DNA from: Microvirga soli
GTDB lineage: Bacteria > Pseudomonadota > Alphaproteobacteria > Rhizobiales > Beijerinckiaceae
Length of the DNA: 64,000 nucleotides
Assembly: GCF_016734765.1 (NCBI RefSeq)
Contig: NZ_JAERQE010000007.1
Coordinates: 62,001-126,000, forward strand
Reading direction: 5' to 3'
Under the pieces are notes generated by a model that saw only the letters and a list, made by a program, of their open reading frames with translations, was not told the DNA's origin and searched no databases. A program made the position numbers and the translations under genes. Below are positions 1-8,221 of this stretch, piece by piece (the first letter of the stretch is position 1; the number at the start of each line of letters is the position of its first letter).

Positions 1-345
1 ACGCTCGAAGCGGTGGGCGTCGAGAAGGACCTCGTAGTCGAAATCCAGCAGGGGCGGCTTTCCGGCCCGCTCATGCGCCAGCATGTTGTCGGCCCGCTGC
101 CGGAGCGTGTCCCAGAACAGAACCGAGCGTTCGGCAAGGTCCCTGGTGTAGGCCGCGAAGTCCCGCAATGCGGTTGCCGGATCAACCAGAGCGGGATCCG
201 GTCCGGCCAGGGATCTGATGGTTTCCGGTTGCTCAGGCGGGACCGGGGTGTGCATTCCGAGGGGAGATCCGTCAACGACGCGGAGCCTCGCCTGCGGCTT
301 CCTCCGTGGCCGAGTTTCAGTCGCTGTCCGGTTGCTCAGTGCCAT
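1..345 (-). CDS. DUF3141 family protein, N-terminal part (runs off window edge)
   Basis: The reading frame is open from an ATG at 345 to the window edge (115 codons), so only the N-terminus is present. The motif around residues 80-110, with RSVLFWDTLRQRADNML followed by a PPLLDFDYE stretch, resembles the N-terminal region of DUF3141 proteins. These are large alpha/beta-hydrolase-like proteins related to polyhydroxyalkanoate synthases. An AGGGTGAGG Shine-Dalgarno sequence lies just before the ATG. The catalytic domain would lie outside the window, so enzymatic function cannot be judged. The family call is from remembered motif similarity and is moderately sure. Confidence 0.6.
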   Translation of the reverse strand, partial: MALSNRTATETRPRRKPQARLRVVDGSPLGMHTPVPPEQPETIRSLAGPDPALVDPATALRDFAAYTRDLAERSVLFWDTLRQRADNMLAHERAGKPPLLDFDYEVLLDAHRFER

Positions 346-423
346 GGTCCTCACCCTTTCATCGGTGATGCAATAGCCCAGGTGGAGCGCCATCGCCTTG
401 ACGTGGCGCAATCAGTGTCATCT

Positions 424-861
424 TCAGAACCATCCGAACGTCAGGGCCACCACGGCGAAATACCGGGCTGCCTTGGCCACGGCCACGATGGCGATGAAGA
501 CTGGAAACGGCTCCCGCAGCACGCCGGCAACAATCGTGAGCGGATCGCCGATGAAGGGCACCCAGCTGAGAAGCAGCGACCAGCGACCGTAGCGGTGATA
601 CCAAGCTTCGGCCCGCTTAATGGACTCGCGCTTGAGCGGGAACCAGGGCCGGTCCTCGAAGGTGGCGAGCAGGCGCCCCAGCAGCCAGTTCGCCGCCGAC
701 CCCAACGTGTTGCCGACGCTCGCCACGATCACGAGCAGCCACCACGTGTAGTGCTCCGAGACCAGGAGCCCGAACAGCACGACCTCGGACTGGAACGGCA
801 GGACTGTCGCGGACAGGAACGCCGCCGCGAATAGTCCGCCATATTCCAGGAGGTGGTTCAA
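424..861 (-). CDS. YqaA/DedA-type inner-membrane protein
   Basis: This is a 145-residue polytopic membrane protein. It has an N-terminal hydrophobic helix with an FLSATVLPFQSE segment, a central GNTLGSAANWLLGR motif, and a WVPFIGDPLTIVAGVLR motif. Together these are characteristic of the small YqaA branch of the DedA/SNARE-associated family. The family is linked to membrane homeostasis and probably to lipid or ion transport in the inner membrane, but this protein's exact substrate is unknown. Its start overlaps the stop of the upstream cyclase gene by 4 bp, so the two are translationally coupled. Length matches the family. Confidence 0.85.
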   Translation of the reverse strand: MNHLLEYGGLFAAAFLSATVLPFQSEVVLFGLLVSEHYTWWLLVIVASVGNTLGSAANWLLGRLLATFEDRPWFPLKRESIKRAEAWYHRYGRWSLLLSWVPFIGDPLTIVAGVLREPFPVFIAIVAVAKAARYFAVVALTFGWF

Positions 862-2198
862 CGGGCGTTTCCTTCCTGGCAGGCTGCCTCGCTTCCAACG
901 AAACGGACGGACAGGATGTCTGGCACGTCCTCATCGCCAGGGCGCCGCTCGACCGAGCGGGCATCGAGCCGGGCGCGTCGGGAGGGCGTCAGAAGCCGCA
1001 GGAACCGCTTTGAGGCGACGACGCCCAGGTTGGCCTGCTTGGACCGCCGCTCCATCCGCGGCAGGGCGTTCATCGCGGGTCCGAGCACCGTGAACTCGGC
1101 GCGGCGTCCGTCATCGAAGACGCCGGCGAGGACAAAGCCGCAGTGGAGCGTGGCGATGACGTGGGTGCCCGACGGCATCTCGTCATGACTTCTCCAGGTG
1201 TTCAGGGGGCGCAGGATCTCGTTGGCTGTGTCGAAAGCCCGAGCCGCCTGTTCCTCGGGCGAGCCGTCGAGGAACACGGCGAGCACGCCGTCCCCCAGGT
1301 ACTTGTCGACGATGCCGCCGTGGCGTGAGACCGCGTCGTGGACGAAGCGCCGGAACGCCATCAAATCATTGATGACCTCGCGACCCGGCCGTTCCCGGGT
1401 CAGCGCGGAGAAGCCGCGGATGTCGACCGCCAGCAGACAGGCATGGCGCTCGGCGACCTCCGCCGTCTCCGCGCTGGCCACCACCTCGGCGGCGATCCCC
1501 TCGGGCAGGAAGCGCGACAGGAGCATCCGGTCCCATCGCGCCTTCAGCACGGCCGCCCAGGCCAGCCGGGTTCGATGCACCGCGTAGAGGACGAAGCCCG
1601 CCGCAACGGCGAACGACAGGAACCCGAGCGTCTGCCGGAACGCGAAGGCAGGCGTGGTCCCGGCCGCTTCAAAGGTTCCGGTGAACAGGAGCAGGGCAAG
1701 CGAGGCGAGCCAACCTCCGGCCACGATCCCGGCAAAGGCGGCGACAAGATCACGGCGCAAGCGCATTCCCGTCTGGATGAGGAGGAGAATGGCCGGCAGC
1801 AGGCTGACCGCGTCCGTCGCGAGGAAGAGATCGTGGGCATCGCGCGGCAGGTGGTCGGCGATGACATAGACCGCCAGCGCCGCGTCGGTCATCGTGGCGG
1901 TCCACGGCAGCCAGCGGCCGCCGACGGCAAAGCGTGACGCGAAGGCCAGCACGACCGTCGTCAGGCAGTAGATCACCAGCACGATCCAGTGGCCTTCCCG
2001 GTGGCCATGGCCGTATTCGAGGAAGGCGCCCGCCCCGAGGATGGCCAGGATCAGAAGCCGCGGCACTAGGGCCCGGCGGTCGAAGTCGTTCTCCAGGTGC
2101 TCGGGCAGCCCGCCGGCCGGGTGCCGACCGGGGACGGGCCTGTCCGGGCCTTCGCTCTCCGTTGGGCGCAGATCCCGGCGGCGGATGAGGTTCAGCAT
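858..2198 (-). CDS. membrane-anchored class III adenylate/guanylate cyclase
   Basis: The protein has 446 residues. Residues about 45-210 contain five or six hydrophobic helices, followed by a class III nucleotide cyclase domain at about 245-430. The metal-binding aspartates are visible in CLLAVDIRGFSALT (about residue 258) and in VDKYLGDGVLAVF (about 303). The later motif EFTVLGPAMNALPRME carries the Asn and Arg that stabilise the transition state. It should make cAMP (or cGMP) at the inner membrane in response to a signal sensed by the membrane part. It overlaps the upstream PCuAC-like gene by 7 bp and the downstream YqaA gene by 4 bp, so it is part of the copper-linked transcription unit. 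Confidence 0.9.
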   Translation of the reverse strand: MLNLIRRRDLRPTESEGPDRPVPGRHPAGGLPEHLENDFDRRALVPRLLILAILGAGAFLEYGHGHREGHWIVLVIYCLTTVVLAFASRFAVGGRWLPWTATMTDAALAVYVIADHLPRDAHDLFLATDAVSLLPAILLLIQTGMRLRRDLVAAFAGIVAGGWLASLALLLFTGTFEAAGTTPAFAFRQTLGFLSFAVAAGFVLYAVHRTRLAWAAVLKARWDRMLLSRFLPEGIAAEVVASAETAEVAERHACLLAVDIRGFSALTRERPGREVINDLMAFRRFVHDAVSRHGGIVDKYLGDGVLAVFLDGSPEEQAARAFDTANEILRPLNTWRSHDEMPSGTHVIATLHCGFVLAGVFDDGRRAEFTVLGPAMNALPRMERRSKQANLGVVASKRFLRLLTPSRRARLDARSVERRPGDEDVPDILSVRFVGSEAACQEGNAR

Positions 2199-2731
2199 CC
2201 GGTGCGTGGCTGCGCCGGGGACCTGTCGGCGATCCTTGCGGTGTCCGGACCGGCACTCCGGGTCGAGCCGGTGGCGACGGGACCGACATGGAGCGTCAAC
2301 GGGCTCTCATAGGAGCCGAGAACCAGGCGCGCCGGAACCGTCGTGTCCGGCTCAAGGTCCCGGGCAAGGGGCCCGACCTCGATCCAGACCTTGCGGCCAT
2401 CCAGGCTCTCCGTGGCGCCCGACCTGACCGGCAGCGTCCCGATCTCGCCGGTGTGTCCCTGGCCGAAGGATCCCATGATCCGCGACGGCTCCCCATCCGA
2501 TAGGCGCAGCCCCGTGATCAGAACGCGGTCCTCTCCGGAGTTCTCGACCGAGAAGGTGACGATGGCCGTTTCACCGGCCCGGGCCGGGGTGGCGGCGACC
2601 TGCGTGACCGTGACATCGCCGAAGACGGCTCCCTCGTCGTCAGCCTTGGCGGAGCAAGGCTGCAGGATGGAATAGGCTGCCATCGTCGCAACAGCCGCCC
2701 CGACGGCAACGAACCGCTTCATCGAATGCAT
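2192..2731 (-). CDS. exported PCuAC-like protein lacking the copper ligands
   Basis: This 179-residue protein starts with a signal peptide (MKRFVAVGAAVATMAAYS, from Met4) and then forms a beta-rich domain. The domain has SVENSGEDRVLITGLRLSDG, a central GTLPVRSG and the late DTTVPARLVLGSY strand pattern of PCu(A)C copper chaperones. The canonical His-Met-Met-His-x-Met copper site is not there: the usual GGxHxM segment reads LDGRKVWIEV, and only one Met (RIMGSF) remains in the middle. It is therefore probably a structural relative without copper transfer activity, or it uses another site. It overlaps the cyclase start by 7 bp. The final 30 residues are low complexity. Confidence 0.6.
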   Translation of the reverse strand: MHSMKRFVAVGAAVATMAAYSILQPCSAKADDEGAVFGDVTVTQVAATPARAGETAIVTFSVENSGEDRVLITGLRLSDGEPSRIMGSFGQGHTGEIGTLPVRSGATESLDGRKVWIEVGPLARDLEPDTTVPARLVLGSYESPLTLHVGPVATGSTRSAGPDTARIADRSPAQPRTGC

Positions 2732-2840
2732 AGAGGTTTCCTTGTTGTTGTTATTGGATGTCGCCGGTCGCCGCGGCGACTCCGAAAGCGCGGCGGCCGA
2801 CGACGATCCGCCAGGGTTGGGACCGGACGGAGTCTCGTGG

Positions 2841-3821
2841 CTATCGGCCCTTGCGGATGGTGACGACGGAGATCTGTCCGTTCACCCGGTCAGCCTGGAA
2901 CTGAACCTTGTCACCCGCCTTCACGCCCTTGAGCACCGCCGGATCCTGCGCCCGGAACACCATGGTCATGGCGTCCATGTTCAGGTTCGGGATCGGCCCG
3001 TGGTCGATGGTGACCTTGCCCTGGGCCGTGTCGACCTTCTCGACCGTGCCGGACACCGTGGGGAGGTTCGTCGCGGCGGCCGGCTGAGCCGCAGGCCGGG
3101 TCGGGGCCGCCTGGGCCCTGCCGGTGTCGATCCTGACGACGGAGATCTGGCCGTTCACGCGGTCCGCCTGGAACTGGATCTTGTCGCCTTCCTTCACACC
3201 CTGGAGGATGGCAGGGTCCTGCGCACGGAAGACCATCGTCATGGCGTCCATGTTGAGGTTCGGGATTGCGCCGTGGTCGATGGTGACCTTGCCGCCACCG
3301 GCATCCACCTTCTCAACCGTGCCGGAGACCATCGGGAGATTGCTTGCGGCGGGCTGCGCGGCGGGTTGCGCCGGAGCGGCGGCCTGAACCTGCGGGGCCG
3401 GTGCTGACGCACCCTTCTGGTCGAGCGGCCCGGACCCGTGCGGCGGCTGGTCCAATCGGGCGCGATAGTCCGCCTGACGGTTGCGGACCTGCCACTCCTT
3501 GAGCTCGGAGATCTGCTTCTGCTGCTCGTCGAGGATCTTCTGCGCGACCCGGCGGAGCTGCTCGTCGGCGCCGTGCTCCAGTTGCGTCCGGGCGAGGAAG
3601 ATCAGGTCCTCGTGGTGGGCGATGAGCAGCGCGGCGAAATCCTTGTCGGGATCGCCGGCGAGCTTCATGTCCTTGAAGCGGTCGTCCATGACCTCGCGGA
3701 CGCGCTCGTAGGCGGCAGGCGCACCCTTGGCGGGCTGCGCCTGTGCAGGACGGTCCGGGCCAATGGCGACGATGGCCAGCAGGGCCCCGACGGCGGTGAG
3801 GGTGGTGGTCAGGAGTTTCAT
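2841..3821 (-). CDS. periplasmic DUF305-CusF-CusF fusion, copper-binding
   Basis: The start chosen is the ATG at 3821 (326 aa). It opens a signal peptide beginning MKLLTTTLTAVGALLAIVA and has a GAGAG-type ribosome site; the frame stays open to 3878. Residues about 40-110 form a helical DUF305-like domain containing LLIAHHEDLIFLARTQLEHG. Two CusF domains follow at about 160-230 and 258-326, separated by Ala/Pro/Gln linkers. Each CusF domain has TIDHG(A/P)IPNLNMDAMTM, carrying the His and Met copper(I) ligands. It is likely a periplasmic copper buffer or chaperone. It lies between the cyclase group and a standalone cusF in the same orientation. The two CusF copies are nearly identical, a sign of recent duplication. 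Confidence 0.85.
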   Translation of the reverse strand: MKLLTTTLTAVGALLAIVAIGPDRPAQAQPAKGAPAAYERVREVMDDRFKDMKLAGDPDKDFAALLIAHHEDLIFLARTQLEHGADEQLRRVAQKILDEQQKQISELKEWQVRNRQADYRARLDQPPHGSGPLDQKGASAPAPQVQAAAPAQPAAQPAASNLPMVSGTVEKVDAGGGKVTIDHGAIPNLNMDAMTMVFRAQDPAILQGVKEGDKIQFQADRVNGQISVVRIDTGRAQAAPTRPAAQPAAATNLPTVSGTVEKVDTAQGKVTIDHGPIPNLNMDAMTMVFRAQDPAVLKGVKAGDKVQFQADRVNGQISVVTIRKGR

Positions 3822-3900
3822 GGCAGTCTCTCGCTGGACAGAGGGAGGGGCCGCCCCGCAACGGTGGGTCTCGGGCACCGGTTGCGGGGCGACTGGGGCG

Positions 3901-4200
3901 TTATTTGCCCTTCTTGATCGAGGTGACGGAGATCTGGCCGTTCACGCGGTCGGCGGTGAACTGGACCTTGTCGCCGGCCTTCACGTCCTTGAGCAGGGCC
4001 GGATCCTGGGCGCGGAACACCATGGACATGGCATCCATGTTGAGGTTCGGGATCGGACCGTGGTCGATGGTGATCTTGCCCTGGGCGGTGTCGACCTTCT
4101 CGACCGTGCCGGACACGGTCGGCGTTCCCTGGGCCAACGCCGCTCCCGAAAGGGCGAGCGCGGCGGTCAGGGCAGCGGCGGCGAAGTTGATGCGCTTCAT
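3901..4200 (-). CDS. cusF: CusF-type periplasmic copper-binding protein
   Basis: This 99-residue protein has a signal peptide ending in ALSGAALAQG and one CusF domain. Copper(I) ligands are visible in TIDHGPIPNLNMDAMSM: one His and a cluster of Met. In E. coli CusF a Trp occupies the position of the first Met of this cluster, so this is a Met-rich variant. CusF proteins carry Cu(I)/Ag(I) to efflux systems in the periplasm. It differs at only a few positions from the second CusF domain of the downstream fusion protein, so the three domains arose by local duplication. It follows the cupredoxin gene in the same direction. Confidence 0.92.
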   Translation of the reverse strand: MKRINFAAAALTAALALSGAALAQGTPTVSGTVEKVDTAQGKITIDHGPIPNLNMDAMSMVFRAQDPALLKDVKAGDKVQFTADRVNGQISVTSIKKGK

Positions 4201-4241
4201 GGAATATTCCTGTTACGTGTGGTGATGGAGAGATCGCGCCG

Positions 4242-4733
4242 TCACTTGACGACGACGGTGCCCTTCATGCCGGACTCGTAGTGGCCCGGGATCAGGCAGG
4301 CGAACTCGAAGGTGCCGGCCTTGGTGAAGCGCCAGACGATCTCGTTGAAGGCGCTGGGCGCGAGACGCTTCCCGTTCGGGTCGTCGTGCTCCATATCCGG
4401 GTTCTGCTCCATCGCGACCTTGTGCTTGGCGTTGTTCTGGACGCTGTCGAGCATGAACTCATGGTCGACCTTTCCGGTGTTCTTGAGCACGAACTTCACC
4501 TGCTCGCCGCGCTTGATCTCGACCTTGTTGGGCTCGAACAGCATCTTCGCGTCCTCGGTCTCCAGCATGGAGACCTCGATGGTACGGGCGACGGGCTTCT
4601 TCGGGTCGCCCGGCTCGCCGGCCGCGAACGACCTGTGGCTGTGGCCGGCCTCGCCGGGGCCGGCAAGCGCCAGCCCGGCTGACAGCGCCAGCGCCGCGAC
4701 GGCGCCCATGAGAGTGTGTAGACGAACCTTCAT
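4242..4733 (-). CDS. exported cupredoxin (type 1 copper protein)
   Basis: The start at 4733 is favoured because AAAGGAG lies 7 nt before it; an in-frame ATG at 4751 is possible. The 163-residue product has a signal peptide (MKVRLHTLMGAVAALALSAG) and a His-containing linker. The cupredoxin fold carries the ligand His in KVDHEFML and the C-terminal ligand loop FACLIPGHYESGM, which supplies Cys, His and Met. It is probably a periplasmic electron or copper carrier. Such proteins commonly sit beside CopA-type multicopper oxidases, and here the oxidase gene is immediately upstream on the same strand, 33 bp away. Confidence 0.9.
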   Translation of the reverse strand: MKVRLHTLMGAVAALALSAGLALAGPGEAGHSHRSFAAGEPGDPKKPVARTIEVSMLETEDAKMLFEPNKVEIKRGEQVKFVLKNTGKVDHEFMLDSVQNNAKHKVAMEQNPDMEHDDPNGKRLAPSAFNEIVWRFTKAGTFEFACLIPGHYESGMKGTVVVK

Positions 4734-4766
4734 TGTCTGCTCCTTTGGCATCGGTTCTCGTTGGGA

Positions 4767-6176
4767 TCAGTGATTGCCGTGACCGCCGGCCGAACGGACC
4801 GGACGTTTGCGGGGATCGATGGCTTTGAATTCGGTGGCCTTGACGCCACTGTCGGGCGAGGTCGCGCGGGCGGGCTCGGCGAGCTGCTCGCCTTTCCACT
4901 CGTACGCGACGGTGCCCTCCGGGTGCTTGTACCAGCCCGGATCCTTGTAATCGTCGTGGGCCAGGCCCGGCCGCACCTTCACGACCGAGAACATGCCGCC
5001 CATCTCGACGGGGCCGAACTGGGCATAGCCCGTCATCATCGGCAGCGTGTTGTCGGGCAGCGGCATCTCCATCGAGCCCATCTCGCCCATGCCGGTGCCG
5101 CCCATCGGCATGTAGCCCGGCGCGATCTTCTTCAGGGCCGGCGCCGTCTGGTTCATGTTCACACCGATGTAGGTCCGGTTGTCATGGCCCATGGCGTTCA
5201 TGGTGTGGTGGCTCTTGTGGCAGTGGATGGCCCAATCTCCGGGTGCATCGGCCACGAACTCGAAGGCGCGCATCTGTCCGACCGCCACGTCGATGGACAC
5301 CTCCGGCCACTGGGCCGTCTCCGGCACCCAGCCACCGTCCGTGCCCGTGACCTTGAAGTCGTAGCCGTGCATGTGGATCGGGTGGTTGGTCATGGTCAGG
5401 TTGCCGAACCGGATGCGGACCTTGTCTCCCTGGCGCACCACGAGCGGGTCGATGCCCGGGAACACGCGGGTGTTCCAGCACCAGAGATTGAAGTCCGTCA
5501 TTTCGTTGACGCGAGGTACGTACGATCCGGCCTCGATGTCGAAGGCGTTGAGCAGGAACACGAAGTCGCGGTCGACGCGGCGCTCTGCCGGATCGCGCGG
5601 GTGCACGACGAAGAAGCCCATCATGCCCATCGCCATCTGGACCATCTCGTCCGAATGCGGGTGGTACATGAAGGTGCCGGACTTCTGCAGGATGAACTCG
5701 TAGACGAACGTCTTGCCCGGAGGAATGTGGGGCTGGGTGAGACCGCCGACCCCGTCCATGCCGCTGGGCAGGAGCTGGCCGTGCCAATGCACCGCCGTGT
5801 TCTCCGGCAGCTTGTTGGTCACGAAGATGCGCACCTTGTCGCCTTGGACCGCCTCGATGGTCGGTCCCGGCGACTGGCCGTTGTAGCCCCACAGGTGGGC
5901 CTTCATGCCGGGCGCCATCTCGCGCACGACGGGCTCGGCGACGAGATGGAATTCCTTCCAGTCGCCGTTCTGGCGCCACGGCAGGGTCCAGCCGTTGAGC
6001 GTCACGACGGGCTGGTAGTCCGGCCCGCTCTTCGGATAGAGCGGCGGCTGCATCGTGGCCTCGGTCATGGTGGGCGCCTCAGGCAGGCTTGCGGCCTGGG
6101 TGCGCCCGCTGATCATGCTGGCTCCGGCGAGGGCCAATCCCCCTGCGCCGAGAAAACCTCTTCGCGATACGGTCAT
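4767..6176 (-). CDS. Tat-exported multicopper oxidase, CopA/CueO-like
   Basis: The ATG at 6176 gives 469 residues and opens a twin-arginine signal (SRRGFLGAGGLALAG); a longer frame upstream has no sense. All four copper-binding motifs are present: HWHGQLLPSG at about residue 130, MYHPHSDEMVQ, HPIHMHGYDF and HCHKSHHTMNAM. The last supplies the type 1 Cys plus the trinuclear-centre His. The enzyme should oxidise Cu(I) or phenols with O2 in the periplasm and so detoxify copper. The product is short for CopA and lacks the long Met-rich repeat region; several Met-rich turns (MPMGGTGMGEMGSMEM) remain. It is flanked by a TolC-like gene 20 bp upstream and a cupredoxin gene downstream. Confidence 0.93.
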   Translation of the reverse strand: MTVSRRGFLGAGGLALAGASMISGRTQAASLPEAPTMTEATMQPPLYPKSGPDYQPVVTLNGWTLPWRQNGDWKEFHLVAEPVVREMAPGMKAHLWGYNGQSPGPTIEAVQGDKVRIFVTNKLPENTAVHWHGQLLPSGMDGVGGLTQPHIPPGKTFVYEFILQKSGTFMYHPHSDEMVQMAMGMMGFFVVHPRDPAERRVDRDFVFLLNAFDIEAGSYVPRVNEMTDFNLWCWNTRVFPGIDPLVVRQGDKVRIRFGNLTMTNHPIHMHGYDFKVTGTDGGWVPETAQWPEVSIDVAVGQMRAFEFVADAPGDWAIHCHKSHHTMNAMGHDNRTYIGVNMNQTAPALKKIAPGYMPMGGTGMGEMGSMEMPLPDNTLPMMTGYAQFGPVEMGGMFSVVKVRPGLAHDDYKDPGWYKHPEGTVAYEWKGEQLAEPARATSPDSGVKATEFKAIDPRKRPVRSAGGHGNH

Positions 6177-6196
6177 TGGTTGTCTCCTCAAAGATT

Positions 6197-7690
6197 TCAG
6201 TGTCCTGCGGCGGCGGCTTCCCCGCCGCCGGCAGCCGCAGTGGTTTCTCCGCCGGCCTCGCCACCGCCGCTCAGACCACCGACGAGGGCGGCCTTGAGGT
6301 CGGTCGCGGCGATCCAGAAGTCGCGGCGGGCGTTGATCGCATCGACATTGCTCAGGATGCGGGTCCGGGCGTCGATGATGAGCTGGGTCACGTCGACGAG
6401 CATGCCGCTGTACTGGAGCAGCGCCTCGTCCTGGATCCGCTTCTGCAGCGGCAGGACGCGGTTCTGGTAGTGGCGGGCGAGATCGTATTTGCCGCGGTAG
6501 ACCACGTAGGCCTCGCGGGCCTCCGAGCGCACGTTGACAGCCCGCTCCGCCAGGCGGTTCGCGGCCGCCATGTAGGCTTCCTGGGCACCGCGACGGGTGG
6601 TCTCGCCGAAGTCGAAGATCGGGATCGTGAAGGACGCCTCGATCCCGCGGGTCCGGCTCTTCTCCTTCTCGATCTCGACCTCGCCTTCCTCGTTGATCGT
6701 CGTCGATTTGCCGAAGCTTGACCCTTCGACCAGCTCGATGTCGCTGACGACGCTCTGGATCACGTCGAGGCTGTACTGCCCCGCAACCGCGTTGAGGTCG
6801 TTGCGCAGCGCCTGCAGGTCCACGCGTCGGGCCAGGGCCTCGCTCTCGACGTCCTTCTGGGTCGCGAGCCGCGACGGCAGCGGCGGCAAGTTGCTGGGCA
6901 AGGTGAAGTTGATGTCGCGTCCCCACAGGCCGAGCTGACGGATGAGCCGCTCGCGCTCGACCTTCTGGTCGATCCGTGCCTGCGCGAGCTGGGCGCCGAG
7001 CTCCTGGTAGAAGGCATGCTCGCGCGCCTGTTCCAGTTTGTTGAGGGCGCCGGTCTCGCCGAGCTGCTTGGCCAGCTGAGACGCCGTCTCGGCCGTGGCG
7101 AGGGCCTGCTGAAGGAAGGCGACTTGCTGGTTGGCCGCGATGGCCCGGTAGTACTGCCGGCGTGCTTCGGCGCCCAAGGTCAGCACGGCCTCGGCCGTGC
7201 GGAACTGCTCCGCCCGGAACTCCTGCTGAGCCACGGCAGCGCGTTGCGGCAGGGTTGCAAGCTCGAACAGGCCGATCATCAGCTGCCGCTCGACCTCGAA
7301 GGCTCCGCCGCCCAGAAGGCCGCTTCGACCAAGCGACACGGTCGGATTGGGCGGCAGACTGGCCTGCACGTAGGTCGCCTCGGACACGCCCAGGTCATTG
7401 AAGGCCGCCTGAAGGCCCCGGTTCTTCAGCAATGCGACCTGGACGGCCGAGTCCGGGGTGAGGGGGCGCCGGAGGAGCCCCTCCACCCGCTGCTGGGCCG
7501 CAAGAGCCTCCGCCTCATTCGTGATCTTGGCGACGTCCTTGTTGAGTTCCGTGTACGCGACAGTTCGTGCGACGGAAATGCCTCCGTCCTGCGAGAACCC
7601 GACACAGCCCCCAAGGAACAGGGTGAGGGCAACGCCCCCGAGCAGCCCCAGCCGCGGCATCGAACTTGTCGTGCATTCTTGTTCATTCAT
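6197..7690 (-). CDS. TolC-like outer-membrane efflux lipoprotein
   Basis: The 497-residue protein has a lipoprotein signal with lipobox LFLGGC (Cys at about 28). An alternative start at Met11 would give a tighter signal peptide. The body is the duplicated coiled-coil organisation of TolC/CusC outer-membrane channels, with long Gln/Ala/Leu helices, the VALLKNRGLQAAFNDLGVSE motif of the first repeat and FDFGETTRRGAQ in the second. The C-terminus is a Gly/Ala/Glu-rich tail. It would form the exit duct for a metal or drug pump. No RND pump or membrane fusion gene lies nearby; the next gene is the multicopper oxidase, an arrangement seen in plasmid copper loci. Confidence 0.9.
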   Translation of the reverse strand: MNEQECTTSSMPRLGLLGGVALTLFLGGCVGFSQDGGISVARTVAYTELNKDVAKITNEAEALAAQQRVEGLLRRPLTPDSAVQVALLKNRGLQAAFNDLGVSEATYVQASLPPNPTVSLGRSGLLGGGAFEVERQLMIGLFELATLPQRAAVAQQEFRAEQFRTAEAVLTLGAEARRQYYRAIAANQQVAFLQQALATAETASQLAKQLGETGALNKLEQAREHAFYQELGAQLAQARIDQKVERERLIRQLGLWGRDINFTLPSNLPPLPSRLATQKDVESEALARRVDLQALRNDLNAVAGQYSLDVIQSVVSDIELVEGSSFGKSTTINEEGEVEIEKEKSRTRGIEASFTIPIFDFGETTRRGAQEAYMAAANRLAERAVNVRSEAREAYVVYRGKYDLARHYQNRVLPLQKRIQDEALLQYSGMLVDVTQLIIDARTRILSNVDAINARRDFWIAATDLKAALVGGLSGGGEAGGETTAAAGGGEAAAAGH

Positions 7691-7764
7691 TGCGTTGTCT
7701 TTCCTGCGCGTGCGTTGCCACGCCGCCCCCAGGCGGTCGGTGTATTATCCTGGCTGCCCATTGG

Positions 7765-8022
7765 TCACCGCCCGCGCCGGGCAGCGTCGTCCGAGTCACC
7801 CCGCTCCGGGTTGGCCCCTGGCGCGACACGCCGATTGAGCTCACGCCAGTCCAGAGGCTCGACAACGTCGTAGTTCTGGATACCCGCCGTCACGGGCGAA
7901 TAACCGGGGTCTCGGATATCAGCAGTGAGGCTGGAAGGTGCTACCAGGTAGGTGGGAGGGGTCGTGGGCACGCAGGCGCCCAGACCGAGTCCAAGGGCGG
8001 CGAGTGGTACTAGCTTGATCAT
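7765..8022 (-). CDS. small lipoprotein of unknown function
   Basis: The start at 8022 gives 85 residues beginning MIKLVPLAALGLGLGAC. This is a compact lipoprotein signal with the lipobox Cys at residue 17, and it is the reason for rejecting the 136-codon longer frame. The mature part is Pro/Thr/Asp rich and has no motif I recognise. It precedes the TolC-like gene in the same direction with a gap of about 75 bp, so it is probably co-transcribed with the copper genes and attached to an outer or inner membrane leaflet. Its function is unknown. Confidence 0.6.
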   Translation of the reverse strand: MIKLVPLAALGLGLGACVPTTPPTYLVAPSSLTADIRDPGYSPVTAGIQNYDVVEPLDWRELNRRVAPGANPERGDSDDAARRGR

Positions 8023-8221
8023 TGGGGCCGTCTCCGGACGGACCTCGACAGTGCAGTCGGAATGGGACTTGGTCGGTGACGGCATCGAGGCCGTCGCCCA
8101 CAGCAGGTCTGACGTTCTGATCGCGACTGGGAGGGACCCGTTTCGAGCTTCAGGGCAGCCGCAGCCCACTCTCATGAGCGGCCGCGACCATTCGTGCGGG
8201 CGTCATTCGCCCGCGCCTGGC

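Noticed and set aside
13..834. Plus-strand frame of 273 codons over the window's first genes
   Set aside because: It is antisense to the DUF3141 and YqaA genes, which have membrane or family motifs, and its translation has no domain.
4761..6470. Long plus-strand frame of 569 codons rich in His/Arg/Val
   Set aside because: It is the antisense of the multicopper oxidase; the composition is that of a shadow frame in high-GC DNA.
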